A stretch of 37,804 nucleotides of DNA from Candidatus Cloacimonadota bacterium (GTDB lineage: Bacteria; Cloacimonadota; Cloacimonadia; JGIOTU-2): assembly GCA_030613025.1 (NCBI GenBank), contig JAUWMT010000029.1:1-37804 (forward strand). The letters are read 5' to 3'. A program made the translations under genes and the position numbers. This document shows positions 32,530-37,804 of the stretch, piece after piece. The notes under the pieces were generated by a model. That model was not told the DNA's origin. It worked only from the letters and a program-made list of their open reading frames with translations, and made no database searches. The first letter of the stretch is position 1. The number at the start of each line of letters is the position of its first letter.

Positions 32530-33957
32530 TCACGTATGATCTTCGCTTTTACGATACGTGCCGTACCCGGCTTTACCTAAAAATTTACCATCTTCTATAA
32601 TGACCTCTCCCCTGATGATGGTCTTTATAATTTTGTCTTGAAAAGTCCGACCATTGAAAGGAGTATATTTTCCTTTAGAATGAAGATTCTCATTTTTCAT
32701 GAGCGTTTTTGCAATTGGATCGATTAACACGAAATCTGCATCTTTGCCAATGTTAATGCTTCCTTTATGAGAATCCAATCTGTAGTTTTGGGCTGCATTT
32801 TCACTGAGAATTTTCTGCATCTCCTGAAGACTCAACCGATTTTTCATGAATCCTTCGGAAAAAATAAAGGGAACCATAAGCTCACTTCCGGGTATGCCGC
32901 CATAATCGGTCCAGATACTCCCCGTGCTTTTTTCTTTTGGATAATCACAACCAGCATGGTCAGTGGCAACAAAGCTGATAATGCCGCTTCTCAGTCCTTC
33001 CCAAAGCGCTTCTTTATCTTCTGCAAATCTCACAGGTGGCGCTGTCTTTAGGATGCTTCCCCGCTGCTCAAAATCATCTTGTGTAAAAGCAAGAAAATGA
33101 GTGCAGGTCTCGGTCGTGATATAAATTCCTTGTGCTTGAGCTTTTTCGATCAACTCCAATCCCCTTTTACTGGTCAGGTGAACAATATGGAAGTGTGCAC
33201 AGGTTTTCTGAGCAATACTAATCACTGTTTTGATTGCCAGAACCTCTGCTTCGATACCTCGTGCCTGGCAATAATGTGTTATTTCATTTTTATTTTCTTT
33301 TTGAAATTGTGCCCGCCTGCTCTCAACAAATGCCTTATCCTCAGCATGAACTGCAACCGGCAGATCCAACTCTTTTGCAATAAACGCAACTTCTTCAAGC
33401 TGTGATGGGACAAGTGCAGTAAAATCATCCATTCCTGAGATCAGATAAGTTTTGAATCCGATAACTCCCTGCTCTTTAAGTTCATGCATATTATCTCTTA
33501 CTGAATTATCCTCAAACTCTGTTCCGGAAACCCCTCCCCACAAAGTGAAATCAACAACTGCCTTTTTGCTGATAACATTAAGTTTATGCTGCAAATTCAC
33601 AGCATTTATTATAGGTGGAATTGATGTGCATGGCATATCTGCAACTGTGGTAACGCCGCCGAATGCTGCTGCTAATGTGCCTGTGTAAAAATCCTCCCGC
33701 CACTCAAAACCCGGGTCATCATAGTGCACATGCGGATCGATAGCTCCGGGTAGTACAACACAGTAATTCGCATCAACGCAATGAGTTGAGTCTCTTTTAA
33801 TCTTTCTTTTTGAACGAATGTAATCAGATAATTCAACAGGAGTAGCAGGAACTTCTTCTTTCTCGATGACATTCACTATTTGAGAATCATAAAGTATGTT
33901 GCAAAGAACAGCTCTGTTTCCACGGGAGAGAATTGCATTGATAATTTTTGGGGGCAT
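32530..33957 (-). CDS. Cyclic amidohydrolase (allantoinase/hydantoinase/dihydroorotase type)
   Basis: A 475-residue protein with a full set of binuclear metal ligands: H76 and H78 (PGAIDPHVHYDDPG), carboxylated lysine K169 (GVIGFKTYL), H204 (AVHAED), H260 (HIVHLTS) and D333 (ATDHAG). The sentence GTLAAAFGGVTTVADMP is typical of allantoinase and hydantoinase. These enzymes open a cyclic ureide or imide ring. Its start is one base after the stop of the PLP enzyme gene. The substrate is inferred to be a ring produced during purine or hydantoin breakdown. The first 60 residues are longer than usual. Confidence 0.88.
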   Translation of the reverse strand: MPPKIINAILSRGNRAVLCNILYDSQIVNVIEKEEVPATPVELSDYIRSKRKIKRDSTHCVDANYCVVLPGAIDPHVHYDDPGFEWREDFYTGTLAAAFGGVTTVADMPCTSIPPIINAVNLQHKLNVISKKAVVDFTLWGGVSGTEFEDNSVRDNMHELKEQGVIGFKTYLISGMDDFTALVPSQLEEVAFIAKELDLPVAVHAEDKAFVESRRAQFQKENKNEITHYCQARGIEAEVLAIKTVISIAQKTCAHFHIVHLTSKRGLELIEKAQAQGIYITTETCTHFLAFTQDDFEQRGSILKTAPPVRFAEDKEALWEGLRSGIISFVATDHAGCDYPKEKSTGSIWTDYGGIPGSELMVPFIFSEGFMKNRLSLQEMQKILSENAAQNYRLDSHKGSINIGKDADFVLIDPIAKTLMKNENLHSKGKYTPFNGRTFQDKIIKTIIRGEVIIEDGKFLGKAGYGTYRKSEDHT

Positions 33958-33958
33958 T

Positions 33959-35443
33959 TTATTTATATTGTTTCAACAGTCCTGTTCTATCGTTGAATTC
34001 TCTAATAGAATCATCCCACTGCTCATAAGAATGCATTTTTTCTTTCCAATAATTTTCATCATACCATTGAGCATTGAGCTCCTCGACTGTCTTTCCCTGT
34101 TGCTCGATCCATGTGAAATACTTCAGATTATGCATACGCTTCTTATCCCAATAGGAAAGCTCAAGCATATAATCGATCGTCACGCCCATGAGATAGCGCT
34201 CAAAATCACCAACAGCATTGTAAGGAGTATATTCCCCAAATTGTTCACGCAGCTCTTTCATTCTGGATTGATATAGCTCCATCGAGTCGGTTGCTACTGT
34301 TAAGAGCACATCATTTTCGTCCATCTCATAGTATTTTGCCATCTTAATAGTACCAAGAAGATTTGCAATGGATGAGATGCCAAGCAAGTGAAGTTCATCA
34401 ACAAATTTCTTATCAATTCCTTGAGCGATCAAATATTCCTTTCCAGCAGGTTCATTGAATAACCTAAGCAGATTCATACATGCGTCATCATCAATATCTG
34501 CTACCATATCCATATTTTTCATGTTATGTATCCAGGGCACATGCTTGTCGCCAATACCTTCAATACGATGACCGCCATAACCATTGAACAGAAGAGTGGG
34601 ACACTGTAGAGCTTCACCTGCACAGACTTTTATTGTCGGATACATTTCTCTAAGATATTCAGCGCAGCCAAGTGTTCCTGCAGAACCTTGAGTAAGGAAT
34701 AATCCGCTCATTCGCTGTCCTTCAAATTTATTATGTTCAAAGACTTCTTCCATTGCATGACCGGTCACCGCATAATGCCAGATAGCATTGCCAAATTCGC
34801 TGAACTGGTTGAGCACAACGATCTCGTCGCCCCGGGCTTCTTTGAGCTCTTTTGTTTTGTCATATACTTCTTTTACATTGCTTTCGCAGCCGGGTGTTGG
34901 ATATATCTCCGCGCCGACTTTTTCGAGCCATTCAAAACGCTCTCGGGACATACCTTCGGGCAAAACTGCGATAGAGGGACACGCAAGTAAATATGAATCA
35001 TACGCACCACCTCTGCAATAATTTCCAGTTGAGGGCCAAAGTGCTTTCTGCTTAGTCGGGTCAAAAGCACCTCGAATCAGTTTTTCGACAAGAGGTCCGA
35101 AGGTCGCCCCAACTTTATGTGAACCGGTTGGAAAATATTTCCCCAGCAGGATAAAAATTCGTGCTTTAACGCCGGTAAGTTCGGATGGTACTTCCATATA
35201 ATTCACACCACCATAACCGCCCCCTTTTTCTTTTGGCTCATTCTTCCAGGTAATTCTATAAAGATTTCTTGGGTGCAGATCCCATAATCCTATGTTTAAA
35301 AGTTCCTTCCTGATTTTCTCGGGTACTTTTTCAGGATTGATCATCTCTTCATAGGTCGGAATTATGATATTCCTTTCCCTGCACCGCTGAACGATATTCT
35401 CCAAAACTTTTTTATCCACGACTTCGAAATTTTTGTTGTTCAT
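33959..35443 (-). CDS. PLP-dependent fold-type-II enzyme (tryptophan-synthase-beta superfamily)
   Basis: A 494-residue protein from ATG 35443; a GTG three codons upstream is possible. PLP lysine K110 is in PTGSHKVGATFG, and the phosphate/substrate loop is STGNYCRGGAYDS (138-150). The order matches the PALP superfamily (cysteine synthase, threonine dehydratase, ammonia lyases), but with about 100 extra residues at each end. The gene family is often unnamed. It is not YgeX (diaminopropionate ammonia-lyase), whose motifs differ. It is the first gene of the catabolic set, so it may release ammonia from, or elongate, an amino acid formed after ring opening. Confidence 0.85.
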   Translation of the reverse strand: MNNKNFEVVDKKVLENIVQRCRERNIIIPTYEEMINPEKVPEKIRKELLNIGLWDLHPRNLYRITWKNEPKEKGGGYGGVNYMEVPSELTGVKARIFILLGKYFPTGSHKVGATFGPLVEKLIRGAFDPTKQKALWPSTGNYCRGGAYDSYLLACPSIAVLPEGMSRERFEWLEKVGAEIYPTPGCESNVKEVYDKTKELKEARGDEIVVLNQFSEFGNAIWHYAVTGHAMEEVFEHNKFEGQRMSGLFLTQGSAGTLGCAEYLREMYPTIKVCAGEALQCPTLLFNGYGGHRIEGIGDKHVPWIHNMKNMDMVADIDDDACMNLLRLFNEPAGKEYLIAQGIDKKFVDELHLLGISSIANLLGTIKMAKYYEMDENDVLLTVATDSMELYQSRMKELREQFGEYTPYNAVGDFERYLMGVTIDYMLELSYWDKKRMHNLKYFTWIEQQGKTVEELNAQWYDENYWKEKMHSYEQWDDSIREFNDRTGLLKQYK

Positions 35444-35619
35444 AGCAATCACTCTTTCTTATATTTCTAATTTTTTTTCAATTACGAAAAATTTCAACGG
35501 GTTCAACACGTCAATTTTTTCTATCAGCAAATTGACTTATTCTTAAGAAATTTGACAAAGGAATGTGCATTATCCTTTTTTATTTCATGGAAATATTTAT
35601 AAAAATATCCACTTAAGCA

Positions 35620-37056
35620 ATGCCCATGACGAAGAAAAAAATTAATATCTTTTTTACTGCACTCAAAATTACGAATGATATTTTTGTAGTTGCTTTGAGT
35701 TTCACGCTCGCTTATAAGATGAAATTCCGCTGGATGCTGCATCTCAGTGATGTGGAAGCGTACCCGGATGTGTACATTGATATGTATCTTAAGATATTCT
35801 GGCTGATCGTATTTATCTGGATTTTTTCGTTTATTATTTCCGGTTTATACAAAGAATACGGCGGACCTCTTAAGGGGATGAACGAGTTAACAGCCATTGG
35901 TAAAGGTGCGATATTTGCGACTCTACTCACACTTGCATTCACTTACGCTTATCAGGGTTTACCTCAATCCCGTTACGTGATAATCTACTCGCTGCCCGTA
36001 TCATTTGTAATATTGGTCATTTCTCACTGGATTATCAATAAACTGAAAAAGTTTGTGCTGCGTCATAATATCGGTAATAAGAAAGCTGTTATTATCGGTG
36101 TGAGTTCAATGGGACAGGAGCTCGTGGAGAAAATGTTCCTTTATCCTGATCTTGGGTTCAATTATGCGGGAAACATCTCGAACGTTACTCCAGATAAACT
36201 TCGTTATCATCTAAAAGATCACTATATCAATCTGGGAATTGTTAAAGATTATAAGAAGATCATTGAATCGACCAGTGCAGAAGCACTCTTTATTGCTGTT
36301 GATGACATCAGTCAGAAGTTGCTCAACAATATCATTATTTACTGTAAAGACAATGACATTTTCCTGAGATTCACACCCACTCGTTACCAATTTAAAACTG
36401 GCTCAACAGATTTCGATGACATGGACGGAATACCCCTGATCGGCGTAACCTACATCACTTTCAGTAAATGGCGAAGCTTTGTAAAACGTATCTTCGACCT
36501 TCTTCTCGCTATTCCACTGATCATTCTCACCTCTCCTGTAATGCTTGTACTTGCACTTCTTGTGAAATTCAGCTCCAAAGGAACTATCCTCCATAAACAA
36601 AAAAGAGTCACTCTGCACGGCAGAGAATTCTGGTTCCTTAAATTCAGATCAATGTATGTGGATGCTGAAGATGAGACCGGTCCTACTTATTCCACTTCCG
36701 ATCAGCAAGACAGAACTACTAAAATTGGCAATTTCCTTCGTAAAACATCACTCGACGAGCTACCTCAATTCTTTAATGTGTTCCTGGGTGAAATGTCACT
36801 GGTCGGACCTCGTCCGGAGCGCCCATACTTTCATGATAAATTTTCTAAAGAGATACAAAATTGGGATGACAGACTTCTTATGCGAGGTGGAATGACTGGA
36901 TGGGCTCAGATCAATGGAAGAGCAGAGCTGACGACTGAGCCACTTGAAAAACTCGCTTACGATCTTTACTACATTGAGAACTGGTCACTGATCTTTGACC
37001 TTAAGATCATGCTGCGTACTGTTACCGATGTTATTCAGCAAAAGAACGTATATTAA
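35620..37056 (+). CDS. Undecaprenyl-phosphate sugar phosphotransferase (WcaJ/WbaP type)
   Basis: A 478-residue membrane enzyme; an ATG two codons later (35626) is equally possible. Four membrane segments lie at about 12-32, 58-77, 92-112 and 118-140, followed by a nucleotide-binding-like domain (150-265), a re-entrant hydrophobic helix (290-312) and the catalytic bacterial sugar transferase domain (to 478). Motifs: FLKFRSMYVDA, TSLDELPQFFNVFLGEMSLVGPRPERP and GMTGWAQINGR. It transfers a sugar-1-phosphate to the lipid carrier, the first step in making exopolysaccharide or O-antigen units. It begins the + strand genes after the divergent spacer. Confidence 0.93.
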   Translation: MPMTKKKINIFFTALKITNDIFVVALSFTLAYKMKFRWMLHLSDVEAYPDVYIDMYLKIFWLIVFIWIFSFIISGLYKEYGGPLKGMNELTAIGKGAIFATLLTLAFTYAYQGLPQSRYVIIYSLPVSFVILVISHWIINKLKKFVLRHNIGNKKAVIIGVSSMGQELVEKMFLYPDLGFNYAGNISNVTPDKLRYHLKDHYINLGIVKDYKKIIESTSAEALFIAVDDISQKLLNNIIIYCKDNDIFLRFTPTRYQFKTGSTDFDDMDGIPLIGVTYITFSKWRSFVKRIFDLLLAIPLIILTSPVMLVLALLVKFSSKGTILHKQKRVTLHGREFWFLKFRSMYVDAEDETGPTYSTSDQQDRTTKIGNFLRKTSLDELPQFFNVFLGEMSLVGPRPERPYFHDKFSKEIQNWDDRLLMRGGMTGWAQINGRAELTTEPLEKLAYDLYYIENWSLIFDLKIMLRTVTDVIQQKNVY

Positions 37057-37102
37057 TCAACATACTACATAATAACAAATAATTCTGACAAAAAAACTTA
37101 CA

Positions 37103-37642
37103 ATGAACCGAATTGCTATCATCGGCACAAGTTGTTCAGATAAAACAACGCTTGCTTGTAAGATTTCAAAAATCCTTCATATTCCCCATTTCGAGCTTGA
37201 TCATCTGTACTGGCAGCCGGACTGGCAGCATCTTGAGAGAAAATTGTTCAGAGAGAAAGTGAAGAAAGCAGTTCAATATAAGCGATGGGTTATTGATGGG
37301 AATTTCAGTATTGTGCGTGACCTTATTTGGGAAAATGCTGATACAATAATCTGGCTGAACTATTCATTTGATGTGGTTTTTCTGCAGGCACTCGCCCGTT
37401 CAATAAAAAGAATTGTAACTAAAGAGCGATTATTCGGTGATAATGTTGAAAGTTTCCGGCAGACCTTTTTCACGAAAAACTCCATCCTATACTGGATCTT
37501 GCATACTCATTGGAAATATAAGAGCACATACTCACATTTAATAAGAAATTCAAAGAAACAAGTTATCGAATTGAACAGCACGAGGGAGAAGAATAATTTT
37601 CTGAGGGCTCTGACTAATCAAAAGGGAACTTATTACAGATAA
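37103..37642 (+). CDS. P-loop kinase-like protein (FlaR/topology-modulation type) with degenerate Walker A
   Basis: A 179-residue protein of the adenylate-kinase-like group often labelled 'FlaR' or 'topology modulation protein': HIPHFELDHLYWQPDW and WVIDGNFSIVRDLIWENADTIIWLN are its hallmarks. The Walker A should be GxSGSGKST, but reads G8-TSCSD-K14-T (GTSCSDKTT), with two glycine codons (GGT) apparently changed to TGT and GAT. ATP binding may be weakened or lost. It follows the sugar transferase by 46 bases. Confidence 0.8.
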   Translation: MNRIAIIGTSCSDKTTLACKISKILHIPHFELDHLYWQPDWQHLERKLFREKVKKAVQYKRWVIDGNFSIVRDLIWENADTIIWLNYSFDVVFLQALARSIKRIVTKERLFGDNVESFRQTFFTKNSILYWILHTHWKYKSTYSHLIRNSKKQVIELNSTREKNNFLRALTNQKGTYYR

Positions 37643-37649
37643 TGAATCG

Positions 37650-37804
37650 TAGAGCGAAGAGGGAAGAGAGAAAAGCGAAGAGAGAAAAGAGAAAAGAGAA
37701 AAGTGAAGAGCGAAGAGGGAAGAGAGAAAAGAGAAAAGATAAAAGATAATAGCGAAAACAGAATAGAGAAAAACGAAGAGAGAAAAGATAAAAGAAAAAA
37801 AATA
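37650..37804 (+). repeat. Homopurine low-complexity tract at the right end
   Basis: From about 37650 to the window end the + strand is almost pure A and G with units like GAGAAAA and GAAGAGG. A 24-base block (37652-37675) recurs exactly at 37708-37731, 56 bases later. No coding frame is supported. Such tracts can form triplexes and often come from slippage; they also confuse assembly. Confidence 0.85.

Noticed and set aside
33896-34276. 126-codon + strand open frame (MLQRTALFPRERI...)
   Set aside because: It runs antisense to the PLP enzyme and amidohydrolase genes, has no ribosome site and has shadow-like composition.
33959-35443. Assignment as diaminopropionate ammonia-lyase (YgeX)
   Set aside because: Length and motifs (SHKVGATFG, STGNYCRGGAYDS) do not match YgeX.
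35453-35619. TTGACT and TTGACA boxes in the divergent spacer
   Set aside because: No acceptable -10 sequence at the right distance on either strand, so no promoter is annotated.
1-37804. tRNA, rRNA or riboswitch
   Set aside because: No cloverleaf, rRNA segment or known riboswitch core was recognised on either strand by eye; a covariance search would be needed to exclude small RNAs.

Overview
The window looks like a chromosome segment of an anaerobic, AT-rich bacterium of the FCB group. The evidence is: two secreted proteins (plus a third cut by the window edge) ending in a type IX secretion (T9SS) type A sorting domain; several outer-membrane beta-barrel and lipoprotein genes; an SsnA-linked molybdenum hydroxylase cluster typical of anaerobes; and no rRNA, tRNA or phage genes. 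Candidatus Cloacimonadota is my best guess from gene style and codon use, but no marker gene settles it.

Layout. Positions 1-4984 (+): tail of one T9SS cargo gene, a beta-helix surface protein, and a papain/beta-helix surface protein, all sharing nearly the same 3' end. 4999-5831: a REP-associated tyrosine transposase (RAYT) bracketed by 103-bp direct repeats made of REP-like hairpins. 5991-13710 (+): a weak sigma-54-like site, a PDZ/beta-barrel envelope protein, a DUF4097-type lipoprotein, a DUF4390-like protein, an NtrY-like sensor kinase whose 3' end runs into an array of four hairpins, a frameshifted CBM9/DUF5916 outer-membrane gene, and an NtrC-family sigma-54 activator. 13729-15118: PlsY-like acyltransferase and a Mut7-C ubiquitin/RNase protein. 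15119-17543: a visibly AT-richer insertion with an orphan lipoprotein, a truncated pyrF remnant and a DUF234-type ATPase. 17544-19501: elbB, a repeat-rich intergenic stretch and an unknown lipoprotein.

19575-35443 is almost entirely on the minus strand: a small outer-membrane protein, a class C beta-lactamase-fold lipoprotein, a choloylglycine-hydrolase-like Ntn enzyme fused to a probable beta-barrel, a small membrane HEAT-like protein, a half-size EamA transporter, a TMEM175-like channel, an Ig-like lipoprotein and a class V aminotransferase. Then comes a catabolic set transcribed from 35443 down to 26853: PLP fold-type-II enzyme, cyclic amidohydrolase, SsnA, molybdenum-hydroxylase large subunit, its FAD subunit and a double-thioredoxin lipoprotein. 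The set resembles anaerobic purine/N-heterocycle degradation clusters but has no [2Fe-2S] subunit gene. The right end (+) holds a WcaJ-type sugar-phosphate transferase, a P-loop protein with a degenerate Walker A motif and a homopurine tract.

The most unusual items are the RAYT with long flanking repeats, the Ntn hydrolase/beta-barrel fusion, the incomplete molybdenum hydroxylase operon, the papain/beta-helix/T9SS protein, and the hairpin array that supplies the C-terminal residues of the sensor kinase. All functions are read from motifs and gene order; no database search was run.
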